Origin: Bradyrhizobium sp. 186
Lineage (GTDB): Bacteria > Pseudomonadota > Alphaproteobacteria > Rhizobiales > Xanthobacteraceae
Reading direction: 5' to 3'
DNA: 64,000 nucleotides
NCBI RefSeq assembly: GCF_023101685.1
Contig: NZ_CP082164.1
Span: 9,455,001-9,519,000 of the forward strand
Shown: positions 31,238 to 40,458 of the stretch, piece by piece
How the letters are laid out: each line of letters starts with the position of its first letter
Position numbering within the stretch: position 1 is the first letter of the stretch
Program-made: the position numbers and the translations under genes
Notes under the pieces: generated by a model
Told to the model about the DNA's origin: nothing
The model's database searches: none
What the model saw: the letters and a program-made list of their open reading frames with translations, nothing else

Positions 31238-33159
31238 TTCCGGTCCCGCGTAAATTGATTGGCCCCGTCGCCCCCCGCCTTGGCCCGGCTGTTCGCCGAC
31301 TTCCGATAGGCCTGAAGCTGCTGGCGCAACGCGTCCTGCTGCTGTGCCAATTCTTCGAGCTGGTCCGGCGTCGCATGCTGGGTCTTCTGCCGCAGCTCGA
31401 CGGCCTTGTCGAGAATGAGCTGGACCTCCGCGGGGAATGGCTGCCGAGGTCCAAGCGGATTTTGCTCGGCCCGCCGGGCGAGATCCCGTACCTTTCCAGC
31501 CATCGCCTCGCGCAGCTTTCGCGTCAGCGCCTTGATCTCGTCCTCGCTGGCGCCGCGTTCGAGCGCCTGCTTGAGCGCGTCCTGCGCCGAGCGCAGCGCG
31601 GCATTGACGCTGCCGGCGACACCGTCGTCCTCGATGGTGACTGCGAACGCCCACATGCTCCCCACGACCTCGCGCAGCGCGTCATCGGTGCGGGCGGCTT
31701 CGAGCTGGAGCGCCAGGTTGCGGAGGCCGAGATAGCAGCCGGCATCCGGCGTGAACAATTCGGGCGCGATCATCAGCGCGTCGAGCGCGGCGTAGACGTC
31801 GGAATTCTTGTTGGCGTCGAGCGCGAGGATGCGGCGCTGCTCGATCAGCGCGCGCGCGAGCGAGTTCGTGAAGAGCCGCTCGGGCAGGCGCATGTTGAAC
31901 GGTTCGCTTCTGGCCTCGTTGCCGGCCTCGTCCTTGGCGGTCAGCGTCAGCGTGATGTCGGCGCCGGCATAGGGGTCCTCGCTGAGGTCCTTCACCGTCT
32001 GGCCGACGCCGTTGCGGGTGCGCGCGTTCGGCAGCACGAGCGGGAATTGCGGCGGCTGGAACAGCGGCCGCGAAGCGGCCCTGGTGTCGGCGTCCTTGGT
32101 GCCATCCTTGGCGTCAGCGGGGCGCAGGGCCATTTGCGCCTCGGCGCCGGTGACACCGTAATCGTCCTCGATCTTGTAGGAGAGCTGGAGCGCTCCGCGC
32201 GCCTGGCGCTCTGGATCTTTGGCGAGCGCGATCGTCGGCGCGCGGTCCGGCGTTGCCGTGAAGGCCCATTGCGGCTGGCCGGAGGGCGCGCGGACGTGCG
32301 CGGTGCCGTCGCCGGTAATGGCAAAATGCTTCTCGTTGGTACCCTTGGGCGCGGCATCGGCGGGGGCAACCTCCTTGAGGCCGCCGGAGACCGCAACGTC
32401 CAGGCTGCCGCCGGAGGAGCGCACGATCAAGGTCGAGCCGGCGGGAACGGCGAGCGGGCCGCTGGCAGGCAGCGCCGCAGCCTCCTTGTTGGCGGCCGAC
32501 AGGATGACCGGCGGCTTTCCGGTGTAGAGCGGCGGAGTGACCCAGGCATCGACGCGAATGTTGGCCGGCGCCAGCACGCCGTTCCAGTCGAAAGCGGCGC
32601 CGAGGCGCATCGCACGCTCATTGCCGGCAGCGAAGAAGGTCGCAACCAGCATCACCATGACCAGCGCGCGCAGCGCCCAAGGATCGTGAAACGCGAGCCG
32701 CGGGTGCGGCAGACCGGCGCGGATGCGCCTGAGCGAGGCCAGCGTGCGTTCACGCTGCGCCTGCCACAGCGCCTGCGCGACCGGGTCCTGCGAGGACAGC
32801 GTGTCCGTGAGCGTGGTGGCCGGGCGGTGACGGATGCCGGAGCCATTGTCGAGCCGGGCCAGCGCCTGCTCACGGCTCGGCCAGCGGAAACTGATCAGCG
32901 GAAACGCGGCGGCGGCCATGAGGCCGGCAAAAACAACGAGACCGATGGCGCGGGCGACAAACGGCAGCGCCAGCCACAGGCCGGCCCAGGACACCACCAG
33001 GAACAGGCCAGCGACAGTCAGAAGCCGCGCCAAATGCGGCCACGCACGTTCCCACGCGATGGCATAAGTGGCCCGCTCGAGGGCCTGCGCCAGCTTCAGC
33101 CGCGACAGAGCGTTGCCATCACGGATCGGGTCTGACGGGTCGGGGGTGACGCCGTTCAA
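31225..33159 (-). CDS. DUF4175/TIGR02302 N-terminal half, membrane protein
   Basis: A 644-residue protein. Two transmembrane segments lie near residues 43-87 and one near 160-180. A large periplasmic part has Ig-like/beta segments, then a coiled coil ending at LEELAQQQDALRQQLQAYRK. The last ~20 residues (NSRAKAGGDGANQFTRDRKCGS) look unrelated to the family. The frame then ends and the C-terminal half continues in another frame from an overlapping ATG. An EcfG-type promoter lies 40 bases upstream. It may be a gene fission or an old frameshift. Confidence 0.8.
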   Translation of the reverse strand: MNGVTPDPSDPIRDGNALSRLKLAQALERATYAIAWERAWPHLARLLTVAGLFLVVSWAGLWLALPFVARAIGLVVFAGLMAAAAFPLISFRWPSREQALARLDNGSGIRHRPATTLTDTLSSQDPVAQALWQAQRERTLASLRRIRAGLPHPRLAFHDPWALRALVMVMLVATFFAAGNERAMRLGAAFDWNGVLAPANIRVDAWVTPPLYTGKPPVILSAANKEAAALPASGPLAVPAGSTLIVRSSGGSLDVAVSGGLKEVAPADAAPKGTNEKHFAITGDGTAHVRAPSGQPQWAFTATPDRAPTIALAKDPERQARGALQLSYKIEDDYGVTGAEAQMALRPADAKDGTKDADTRAASRPLFQPPQFPLVLPNARTRNGVGQTVKDLSEDPYAGADITLTLTAKDEAGNEARSEPFNMRLPERLFTNSLARALIEQRRILALDANKNSDVYAALDALMIAPELFTPDAGCYLGLRNLALQLEAARTDDALREVVGSMWAFAVTIEDDGVAGSVNAALRSAQDALKQALERGASEDEIKALTRKLREAMAGKVRDLARRAEQNPLGPRQPFPAEVQLILDKAVELRQKTQHATPDQLEELAQQQDALRQQLQAYRKSANSRAKAGGDGANQFTRDRKCGS

Positions 33160-33198
33160 TCAGCTCTCCAGGTTTCCCGGTAGAGAGAAGCCTATCAC

Positions 33199-33224
33199 AA
33201 CGGCAGCACTGAGGCATCCGTTCC
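33199..33224 (-). promoter_or_regulatory. EcfG-type general stress promoter for DUF4175 genes
   Basis: Minus strand GGAAC (33220-33224) and CGTT (33199-33202) with 17 bases between. It ends 40 bases before the DUF4175 start codon, a normal leader length. About one random match per window is expected, so this needs mapping, but its placement is right. Confidence 0.62.
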
Positions 33225-33337
33225 TGTACGGGAGATACCCCTTTTCCCGCATAACACGAGGACGTGACTGGCCCGGCACAACCCCGTAATTTCCGCGCCG
33301 CCATCCAAGGGAAAGCAAGGGAAACAAAGGAAACACC

Positions 33338-33721
33338 ATGGACAAGAAGATGCACGACAAGGGGCTGGAAGTTCGCAAAGCGGTGCTGGGCGAGGCCTAT
33401 GTCAACAACGCCCTGAAGAGCGTCGACGACTTCAACCGTCCGTTCCAGGAGATGCTCAACGAATATTGCTGGGGCACGGTCTGGGGCCGCGAGGAGCTGC
33501 CGCGCAAAACCCGCAGCATGCTCAACATCGCGATGATCGCGATCCTCAACCGCCAGCACGAATTCCGCGCGCATCTGAAGGGCGCGCTCACCAACGGCGT
33601 CAGCCGCGACGAAATCCGCGAGATCCTGATGCAGGTCGCGATCTATGGCGGCATGCCGGCCGCCGTCGACAGTTTTCGCATCGCGCGCGAGGTGTTCGCG
33701 GAGATCGACGGCAAGGCGTGA
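33338..33721 (+). CDS. Carboxymuconolactone decarboxylase family protein
   Basis: A 127-residue all-helical protein of the CMD (AhpD-like) family, similar to PcaC: core RKTRSMLNIAMIAILNRQHEFRAHLKGALTNG and LMQVAIYGGMPAAVDS. It lacks the CxxC of AhpD, so a decarboxylase or lactone role is more likely than peroxidase. AAAGGAAA lies before the ATG. A dehydrogenase gene follows after a palindromic repeat. Confidence 0.88.
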   Translation: MDKKMHDKGLEVRKAVLGEAYVNNALKSVDDFNRPFQEMLNEYCWGTVWGREELPRKTRSMLNIAMIAILNRQHEFRAHLKGALTNGVSRDEIREILMQVAIYGGMPAAVDSFRIAREVFAEIDGKA

Positions 33722-33741
33722 GGGCGGCTCCAACCCCTGCT

Positions 33742-33930
33742 GTCGTCCCGGACAAGCGTAGCGCTTGGCAGCGCCCAGCGCTGTCAAGCAGCGGAGCGCA
33801 GATCCGGGACCCATAGCCACAGGCAGACGTGGTTACGGGGACTCGGAGTTACCCTTTCGCAGTGCGATTCCTCCCTGGGATTATGGGTCCCGGATCGGCG
33901 CGCGCTTGAGGCGCGCTTGTCCGGGACGAC
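33742..33930. repeat. Long intergenic palindromic repeat, family A copy 2
   Basis: The same nested arms as at 12641-12794 (GTCGTCCCGGACAAGCG, GATCCGGGACCCATA, TATGGGTCCCGGATC, CGCTTGTCCGGGACGAC), with a different and longer centre. The first arm contains an extra inner palindrome (GCGCTTGGCAGCGCCCAGCGC). Confidence 0.8.
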
Positions 33931-33989
33931 ACCGCGGACGGAACGTACGTCTTCACGATAACAACGAATAACAATCACAAGGAAACACC

Positions 33990-34889
33990 ATGGACATCGG
34001 ATTCATCGGCCTCGGAAACATGGGTTTCCCGATGGCGCGGCGGCTGGCTGAGGCGGGACACCGGCTCGTCGTGTTCGACACACGCCTGGAGGTCGTCGAC
34101 AAGCTTGTAGCGCGCGGCGCCACCGCGGCGACGTCGCCGAAGGACGTTGCCGACCGGGTCGAGACGGTGATGGCGAGCCTGCCGTCGCTGCAAGCTTCGC
34201 TCGAGGTTGCCACCGGCGCGAACGGCGTGATCGAGGGCAAGCGCGCAAAACGCTTCATCGATCTCTCCACCGTCGGCTCGCAGATGGCGACGAAGATTCA
34301 CGGTCTGCTCGCCAAGCGCAACATCGTGCAGATCGACAGTCCCGTCTCAGGCGGCGTTGGCGGCGCCGAGAAGGGCACGCTGGCGGTGATGGTGTCGGGA
34401 CCCAAGGGCGAGTTCGAGCTTCTCAAGCCGGCGCTCGACGTGATCGGAAAGGTGTTCTTCATCGGCGAGAAGCCGGGCGCGGCGCAGACCATGAAGCTCG
34501 CCAACAACCTTTTGTCGGCCACCGCGATCGTGGCGACCTCGGAAGCCGTGGTGATGGGCGTCAAGGCGGGGCTCGATCCGGCCGTGATGATCGACGTCAT
34601 CAATGCCGGCTCAGGCATGAACACCGCGAGCCGCGACAAGTTTCCGCGCGCGGTGCTGCCGCGAACGTTCGACTTCGGTTTTGCCACCGGATTGATGGTG
34701 AAGGACGTGCGGCTGGCGCTGGCGGAGATGAAGCAACTCGGGCTGTCGATGGAGGTTGCAGACGCGGTAGGACGGTTGTGGGAGACCGTGATCCGCGACG
34801 AAGGTGCCGAGTCGGACTTCACCGCGGCGATCAAGCCGATCGAGAAGGCGGCGGGCGTGGTGGTGGGCGGGACAACCGCCCGCAGCTAG
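33990..34889 (+). CDS. NAD(P)-dependent beta-hydroxyacid dehydrogenase
   Basis: A 299-residue enzyme of the 3-hydroxyisobutyrate dehydrogenase family. The Rossmann motif GLGNMGFPMARRL is at residues 7-19, the substrate motif is DSPVSGGVGGAEKGTL, and the catalytic Lys is in AAQTMKLANN. AAGGAAA lies 7 bases before the ATG. The substrate may be 3-hydroxyisobutyrate, tartronate semialdehyde or a glyoxylate-type compound; context does not settle it. The CMD-family gene lies upstream on the same strand. Confidence 0.92.
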   Translation: MDIGFIGLGNMGFPMARRLAEAGHRLVVFDTRLEVVDKLVARGATAATSPKDVADRVETVMASLPSLQASLEVATGANGVIEGKRAKRFIDLSTVGSQMATKIHGLLAKRNIVQIDSPVSGGVGGAEKGTLAVMVSGPKGEFELLKPALDVIGKVFFIGEKPGAAQTMKLANNLLSATAIVATSEAVVMGVKAGLDPAVMIDVINAGSGMNTASRDKFPRAVLPRTFDFGFATGLMVKDVRLALAEMKQLGLSMEVADAVGRLWETVIRDEGAESDFTAAIKPIEKAAGVVVGGTTARS

Positions 34890-34967
34890 CGCCGGCGCAA
34901 GCGCAGCGCTGGTGACTGGCACTGCGCTGCGCTGCTTGGCTTGGTCGATCGATGGTGGGAAGGAAGC

Positions 34968-35243
34968 CTATGAGCGGCGTCCCCCGCCGGCGACGGTGTC
35001 GATCGGCTGATCGAACTGCAGGGACGCCGAGCCCCCGCTGCATTTAATGTATTTCTGATCGCACCTGCGCATGCATCGCGTATCGTTGGAGCATTTCGCG
35101 GCAGTGTTGTTGCAGCTGACCCACGCGGTATCGCACCGCGTGACCCGGGCCGAGGCGGCGCCGGACAATCCGATCAGGAAGGCCGCACCGCAAGCCGCGA
35201 AAAGCAGGCGAAGCGGGCCGCCGCCGGCGAGTGAATCGTTCAT
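34968..35243 (-). CDS. Cys-rich small secreted protein
   Basis: A 91-residue protein with a hydrophobic signal segment (LRLLFAACGAAFLIGLSGAASA). The mature part has six cysteines in about 40 residues: C-x7-C...C-x5-C-x3-C-x6-C, likely three disulfides. The start at 35243 has AGGAG 7 bases upstream; a longer frame beginning at 35318 is less likely. No known family. It lies 71 bases downstream of the DUF1330 gene on the same strand. Confidence 0.65.
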   Translation of the reverse strand: MNDSLAGGGPLRLLFAACGAAFLIGLSGAASARVTRCDTAWVSCNNTAAKCSNDTRCMRRCDQKYIKCSGGSASLQFDQPIDTVAGGGRRS

Positions 35244-35314
35244 TCCATTCTCCTGTGTGGGCCGGGCACGGTGTGCGCCTGCGACCGGGTTCGATGTCTT
35301 GACGAAGATGCGGT

Positions 35315-35641
35315 TCAAGCCTTGGCGAGGTAGGAAATCGTGCCGGCCAGATCGGTGTCGTCGATCAGTTGGAAACGGCTCTCGCTGCCGCCCCGGCGCG
35401 CCGCCGCGAAGCGGCTATAGGCCGGATCGGTCACGAAGGATTCCGCTGCCTTCGCCGATGGAAACGACATGATCGCGATCAGCGAGGTGTCGAGGGGGGC
35501 GCCTTCGAGGGTTTTCACATTGCCGCTGCGGGAAAGGTACTTGCCGCCGTGCTTGTGCACCAGTTCGTGGACGGACGCCGCGTAGTCCGGCACCCATTTT
35601 CCGTCGGTCACTTTGATGTCTGCGATCAGATAGGCTGTCAC
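35315..35641 (-). CDS. DUF1330 domain-containing protein
   Basis: A 108-residue ferredoxin-like-fold protein: TAYLIADIKVTD, the GGKYLSRSG turn, and the C-terminal DPAYSRFAAARRGGSESRFQLID. The start is GTG with AGGAGA 6 bases upstream; the longer upstream frame is not family-like. DUF1330 proteins are small dimeric barrels of unknown activity, some binding aromatic or heme-like ligands. It lies between the HxlR regulator and the Cys-rich gene, all on the minus strand. Confidence 0.87.
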   Translation of the reverse strand: MTAYLIADIKVTDGKWVPDYAASVHELVHKHGGKYLSRSGNVKTLEGAPLDTSLIAIMSFPSAKAAESFVTDPAYSRFAAARRGGSESRFQLIDDTDLAGTISYLAKA

Positions 35642-35777
35642 GTCGTGTCTCCTGGCTCGAGGTTCAGCCCCGCATTGATAGTGCGGGGCATGACCTGGGT
35701 TGCCAGAACACGGCGGCGGCCGGCCAGTACGGGAACTGTAGCGCGGCGATACAGATACTGAATCGAGCCGCCAAGCA

Positions 35778-36476
35778 TCAGCTCGCCAGCTTGCGTTCCT
35801 TGGCGAACGGGCTGAGGCCCAGCCAGCCTTGCATGGCAGCGGCAAGCTGCCGGTCGCCGGTGAGCAGCATCCGCCGGCTGTCGACGGCGGCGCGCACGGT
35901 ATCGAGCCCCATCCAGATCGCCGTCATGGTGCGCAGATCAACCGACACATAAAGATCGACGTCAAAGCCGGGATCAATGGAGCAGAGGTCGACGCCGTCA
36001 TTGGGATCGACGATCAGCCACCACAAGCGCTGCGTCGAAGATAGTTCCGGATAGGCGAACTGCAGCACGCTGCGGCGGCTCGGCATCGGGGTCGTATTCA
36101 GATTCCGCCGCATGTCCCACATCAACAGCTGGACATCGAGATGCTGAAGCGACAGATGCGACTCGATGCGGCGCTGGCCCCAGATGCCGAACGCCTCGAC
36201 GATGGGGCCGAGTTCGCGTCCGGCGGCGGTCAGCTGATACTCGATCACGCCGCGCTCGGAAGCCGACGATTGGCGGATGACGATGCCTGCGGCTTCGAGT
36301 TCCTTCAGCCGCTGCGAAAGCAGCGCAGGCGACATCCGCGGAACGCCGCGGCGCAACTCGTTGAACCGCGTCGAGCCGGCGATGAGCTCACGCAGCAGTA
36401 CGACCGTCCAGCGCGTGCATAGTATCTCGGCCGCCATCGCGACCGGACAGAACTGCCTGTAGCTGCCGATGGTCAT
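35778..36476 (-). CDS. HxlR-type winged-helix transcriptional regulator
   Basis: A 232-residue protein. The N-terminal HxlR domain (residues 8-95) has the conserved C10 (FCPVAMAAEILCTRWTVVLLRELIAG) and helix-turn-helix MSPALLSQRLKELEAAGIV. The C-terminal ~120 residues are an extra domain that could bind a ligand. HxlR regulators often sense aldehydes or quinones through cysteine. It is divergent from the SRPBCC gene and could control it through the shared 183-base gap. Confidence 0.9.
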   Translation of the reverse strand: MTIGSYRQFCPVAMAAEILCTRWTVVLLRELIAGSTRFNELRRGVPRMSPALLSQRLKELEAAGIVIRQSSASERGVIEYQLTAAGRELGPIVEAFGIWGQRRIESHLSLQHLDVQLLMWDMRRNLNTTPMPSRRSVLQFAYPELSSTQRLWWLIVDPNDGVDLCSIDPGFDVDLYVSVDLRTMTAIWMGLDTVRAAVDSRRMLLTGDRQLAAAMQGWLGLSPFAKERKLAS

Positions 36477-36659
36477 GCGGGCCTCCGTGCCAAGCGAGAG
36501 CGGAACCTTAGGGCCGATGCGCGCGGCTTCCTAGTTCAGTTTCTGTATTGCGCTCGGTTCATTTCCTGAACTGGCCGCGGACGGCGGGCATCGTCTATCC
36601 GACCGGCATTGCAAGCCAGACCGGCCGCCGTCGCGGTCCATTAGACAACGGAGATTCAC

Positions 36660-37178
36660 ATGAAGAAGCACGATCCAGCGGCTTTCAGCCTCCTCGCCTC
36701 GCTAAGAAACGCGGCGATTTGCGCGATCGGCCTCGGGGCCGGCGCGATGCCGGCTTCCGCAGCCAACCTGACGCGCAGCATCGAGGTCAGCGGCGCTGCG
36801 GCCGAAGTGTGGTCCGTCATCGGTCCATTCTGCGCGATCAAGGACTGGCTGCCGCCGGTCGGCATGTGTATCGAGGACGGCAAATCCCCGCCGACCCGAA
36901 CGCTCGTCACCAAGGACGGGAAGGCCGCGTTCGTCGAGGCGCAGACCGCGCGCGACGACAGAAGCTACAGTTATTCCTACGCGTTCCTGACGAGCCCGTT
37001 GCCGGTGAGCCAGTACAAGTCGACCCTCAAGGTCACGGCGAGGGGCGAAGGGGTGTCGGTGGTGACCTGGACCGGAATCTATACGCCCGATCCCGGCAAG
37101 GAAAAGGACGCGATCGACGCCTTGAGTGGCGTCTACGATTCCGGCCTCGCGGCGATCAGGGACAGGTTCAAGAAGTAA
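36660..37178 (+). CDS. SRPBCC family protein with signal peptide
   Basis: A 172-residue START/Bet v1-like protein. A signal peptide ends near residue 35 (GAMPASA-AN). The SRPBCC domain covers the rest (RSIEVSGAAAEVWSVIGPFCAIKDWLP, then YTPDPGKEKDAIDALSGVYDSGLAAI). These bind hydrophobic ligands; a periplasmic location is suggested here. ACGGAG lies 8 bases upstream of the ATG. It diverges from the HxlR regulator. Confidence 0.86.
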   Translation: MKKHDPAAFSLLASLRNAAICAIGLGAGAMPASAANLTRSIEVSGAAAEVWSVIGPFCAIKDWLPPVGMCIEDGKSPPTRTLVTKDGKAAFVEAQTARDDRSYSYSYAFLTSPLPVSQYKSTLKVTARGEGVSVVTWTGIYTPDPGKEKDAIDALSGVYDSGLAAIRDRFKK

Positions 37179-37251
37179 GCCGGACGCACCGGCCGGCTGG
37201 ATGAGCGCGGTCGGTGTCTGCGCTCATCGGCGCAAGGCACCGACGTGATCC

Positions 37252-38517
37252 TCACAGCCACGGCGCCGGCGTGTCCATCGCAATCAACTGCTCGACCTCG
37301 ACGCGCGGCCGCACGACTGCGTACCGGTCACTCTTCACCAGCACCTCTGGCACCAGCGGCCTGGTATTGTAGGTACCGGCCTGCACCGCGCCGTAGGCAC
37401 CGGCTGTCATGATGGCGAGGAGATCGCCGGGTTTCGGCGTCGGCAGGGTGCGGCCGAGGGCGAGATAGTCGCCGGTCTCGCAGACCGGGCCGACGACATC
37501 GGCCATGATCGTGGCCGCGCCCTTCGCCGGCTGCGTCACCGGCAAGATATCGTGATGGGCCTCATACAGCGTCGGGCGGATCAGGTCGTTCATGGCGGCG
37601 TCGATGATGACGAAAGTCTTGCCGTCGCCGTGCTTCACATAGATGACCTTGGCGACCAGGATGCCGGCATTGCCGACGATCATGCGGCCCGGCTCGAACA
37701 TCAGCGTGCAGCCGAGATTGTGGCTGACGCGCTTGACCATCGCGGCATAGGCGTCGGGCGCCGGCGGCGCCTCGCGGTCCATGTAGTAGGGAATGCCGAG
37801 GCCGCCGCCGAAATCGACATGCGAGATGTTGTGGCCGTCGGCGCGCAGCGTCTGCACGAATTCCGAGAGGATGCGGAACGCGATCTCCATCTTGGAGAGA
37901 TCGGTGATCTGGCTGCCGATATGCACGTCGGTGCCGGTCACCTCGATGCCCGGCAGCTTGGCGGCGCGCGCATAGACCTCGCGGGCATACGCGATCGGGA
38001 TGCCGAACTTGTTCTCGGACTTGCCGGTGGAGATTTTGGCATGCGTGCCGGCATCGACGTCGGGATTGACGCGCACCGAGATGCGCGCGGTCTTGCCCAT
38101 CTCGGTCGCAAGCCGCGACAACAGCTCGAGCTCGGGCTCGGATTCGACGTTGAGGCAGAGGATGTCGGCGGCGAGCGCCGCGCGCAGCTCGGTTTCGGTC
38201 TTGCCGACGCCGGAGAACAGGATCTTGCTCGCCGGAATGCCGGCGGCCAGCGCGCGCTTCAGTTCGCCGCCGGAGACGACGTCGGCGCCCGCCCCAAGCT
38301 TCGCCAGCGTGCGCAGCACCGACTGGTTGGAGTTCGCCTTCATGGCGTAGCAGACCAGCACCTTCTCGCCGGCAAAGGCCTCGGTGAAGACGCGGTAGTG
38401 ACGTTCAAGCGTTGCGGTCGAATAGCAATAGAACGGCGTGCCGACGGTCGCGGCCAGCTCGGACAGGTTCACCGCCTCGGCGTGCAGCACGCCGTTGCGA
38501 TAGTCGAAATGGTTCAT
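37252..38517 (-). CDS. lysA: Diaminopimelate decarboxylase LysA
   Basis: A 421-residue PLP enzyme of the alanine racemase fold III. It turns meso-diaminopimelate into lysine. The PLP lysine is K60 (VCYAMKANSNQSVL), the phosphate-binding glycine loop is in VDFGGGLGIPY, and the catalytic cysteine lies in GPVCETGDYL. Length is typical. It is the last gene of the argH-lptM-lysA minus-strand run; lptM ends 23 bases upstream. Confidence 0.97.
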   Translation of the reverse strand: MNHFDYRNGVLHAEAVNLSELAATVGTPFYCYSTATLERHYRVFTEAFAGEKVLVCYAMKANSNQSVLRTLAKLGAGADVVSGGELKRALAAGIPASKILFSGVGKTETELRAALAADILCLNVESEPELELLSRLATEMGKTARISVRVNPDVDAGTHAKISTGKSENKFGIPIAYAREVYARAAKLPGIEVTGTDVHIGSQITDLSKMEIAFRILSEFVQTLRADGHNISHVDFGGGLGIPYYMDREAPPAPDAYAAMVKRVSHNLGCTLMFEPGRMIVGNAGILVAKVIYVKHGDGKTFVIIDAAMNDLIRPTLYEAHHDILPVTQPAKGAATIMADVVGPVCETGDYLALGRTLPTPKPGDLLAIMTAGAYGAVQAGTYNTRPLVPEVLVKSDRYAVVRPRVEVEQLIAMDTPAPWL

Positions 38518-38540
38518 GGCTTTGGCTCAGCTACCCCAGC

Positions 38541-38831
38541 CTACCGGCTGGGCTTTTCGTCCAGGAGCGGGTCGAGGATAAACGATCGTTTCTTGCCCTT
38601 GGGCGCCGCCGGCGGGGCGTCCGCACCGTAGGTGGGGTTGAACACACTCGGCGTCTTCTGGGCTTCCGTCTCGGTGTCCGTCGGCGCGGCGACGTTGGCC
38701 GTGGACGCGCTGGAGGCGGTCGGCGGCAGGTCCAACGGGCCCTTGCGGCCGCAGCCGGCAAGCGCGAGCGCGCTCAGGCTAAGGACAATGATGGGCCACC
38801 CCGAGCCGGCCGGGCGAAACTTTGACGTCAC
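38541..38831 (-). CDS. lptM: LptM-like lipoprotein
   Basis: A 96-residue lipoprotein. The lipobox is LALAGC at residues 22-27 and is followed by GRKGPLDLPP, the hallmark of LptM (YifL). LptM helps LptD mature in the outer membrane. The C-terminal tail is Pro/Ala rich. Placement between argH and lysA is the conserved arrangement in rhizobia. In Bradyrhizobium japonicum this position, near tlpA, has been called tlpB. Confidence 0.92.
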   Translation of the reverse strand: MTSKFRPAGSGWPIIVLSLSALALAGCGRKGPLDLPPTASSASTANVAAPTDTETEAQKTPSVFNPTYGADAPPAAPKGKKRSFILDPLLDEKPSR

Positions 38832-38924
38832 GACGAAATCCCCACTACGCGCGGCGCACCATACAGAGGTTGGCCCGCTCTGGCGAGAGCCGGATGACCA
38901 TGAAACATAAGCGAAATTTTGCCT

Positions 38925-40322
38925 TCAGCCCAATTTTCGCTCTTTTTCCAGCCGCTTCGCCCAGGCCTTGGCCTGGCTCGCCACGTTCTTCGGCGCGGTG
39001 CCGCCAAAGCTGGTCCGGCTCTTCACCGAAGATTCGACCGCGAGCACGCCGAGCACATCCTTCGTGATCTTCGGCTCGATCGCCTGCATCTCCTTGAGCG
39101 GCAGCTCGTGAAGCGCGACGCCGCCCTCGGCGGCTTTCGCCACGATGCGGCCGGTGACGTGATGGGCGTCGCGGAACGGCATCTTCAGCGTCCGCACCAG
39201 CCAGTCGGCGAGGTCGGTCGCGGTGGCGTAGCCTTCGCCGGCAGCAAGCCTCATCTTGGCCTCATCGGGCATGAGGTCGCGGACCATGCCGGTCATGGCC
39301 CGAATCGCCAGCGACAGCGCGGCAAAGCCTTCCATGGCGCCCTGCTTGTCCTCCTGCATATCCTTTTGATAGGCGAGCGGCAGGCCCTTCATCACGATCA
39401 GGAGACCGTTGAGTGCGCCGATGACGCGTCCGGTCTTGGCGCGCACCAGCTCGGCGGCATCGGGGTTGCGCTTCTGCGGCATGATCGAGGAGCCCGTGGT
39501 GAACTTGTCGCTCAGGCGGATCATGCCGACCAGCGGCGAGGTCCAGATCACGATCTCCTCGGCAAAGCGCGACATGTGCACGGCGCAGATCGAGGCCGCC
39601 GACAGCGTCTCCAGCACGAAGTCGCGATCGGAGACCGCATCGAGCGAGTTCGCCATCGGACGGTCGAAGCCGAGCGCCTTCGCGGTGGCGTGGCGGTCGA
39701 TCGGGAACGAGGTGCCGGCGAGCGCGGCAGCGCCGAGCGGAGATTCGTTGAGCCGCTTGCGTGCATCCTGGAAGCGGCCGCGGTCGCGCGCGGCCATCTC
39801 GACATAGGCGAGCAGATGATGGCCGAAGGTGACAGGTTGCGCGGTTTGCAGATGCGTGAAGCCGGGCATCACGGTCGCGGCATGTTCGAGAGCGCGATTG
39901 ACCAGCGCTGCCTGGAACAGGGCGAGCGCCGCGTCGGTCTCATCGAGAACATCGCGGACATAGAGACGGAAATCGGTCGCGACCTGGTCGTTGCGCGAGC
40001 GCGCGGTGTGCAGGCGGCCGGCGGCGGGCCCGATCAGCTCCGAGAGACGGCTCTCGACATTCATATGAATGTCCTCGAGCGCGCGCTTGAATTCGAAGCC
40101 GCCCTTGCCGATCTCTGACAAAATCGTGTCTAGACCCTTGCCGATATTTTTCGCATCAGAGGCCGTGATGATGCCCTGCGCGGCAAGCATCGCGGCGTGG
40201 GCCTTGGACGCGGCAATGTCCTGGGCATAGAGGTGACGGTCGACGTCGATGGAGACGTTGATTTCCTCCATGATCTCGTCGGGACGTTCCGAGAACCGGC
40301 CGCCCCACATCTTGTTGCTCAT
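38925..40322 (-). CDS. argH: Argininosuccinate lyase ArgH
   Basis: A 465-residue enzyme of the fumarase/aspartase superfamily that releases arginine and fumarate from argininosuccinate. The signature [12 protein letters not shown] is near residue 280; [13 protein letters not shown] near 105-117 and [16 protein letters not shown] near 155-170 are the other active-site segments. Length is normal. It diverges from tlpA. Confidence 0.97.
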   Translation of the reverse strand: MSNKMWGGRFSERPDEIMEEINVSIDVDRHLYAQDIAASKAHAAMLAAQGIITASDAKNIGKGLDTILSEIGKGGFEFKRALEDIHMNVESRLSELIGPAAGRLHTARSRNDQVATDFRLYVRDVLDETDAALALFQAALVNRALEHAATVMPGFTHLQTAQPVTFGHHLLAYVEMAARDRGRFQDARKRLNESPLGAAALAGTSFPIDRHATAKALGFDRPMANSLDAVSDRDFVLETLSAASICAVHMSRFAEEIVIWTSPLVGMIRLSDKFTTGSSIMPQKRNPDAAELVRAKTGRVIGALNGLLIVMKGLPLAYQKDMQEDKQGAMEGFAALSLAIRAMTGMVRDLMPDEAKMRLAAGEGYATATDLADWLVRTLKMPFRDAHHVTGRIVAKAAEGGVALHELPLKEMQAIEPKITKDVLGVLAVESSVKSRTSFGGTAPKNVASQAKAWAKRLEKERKLG

Positions 40323-40458
40323 GATCCCCTGCTCACGCCTTGCCTGTCGCCGCGCGGCCCTTGCTATCGCTGCGCGGCCCTGCCGCGCGTTTGCTGGTCG
40401 CCGCCAGTCGTATTAAGAGGCCCCTGATAGCCATATCTGCGACCGGATGACAAACGAT

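Noticed and set aside
31255..33135. 626-codon plus-strand frame opposite the DUF4175 gene
   Set aside because: Shadow frame; the minus strand carries the real membrane protein with matched promoter and start.
36548..37204. 218-codon plus-strand frame overlapping the SRPBCC gene
   Set aside because: It reads Arg-rich in the wrong frame of a recognisable SRPBCC domain and lacks a ribosome site.
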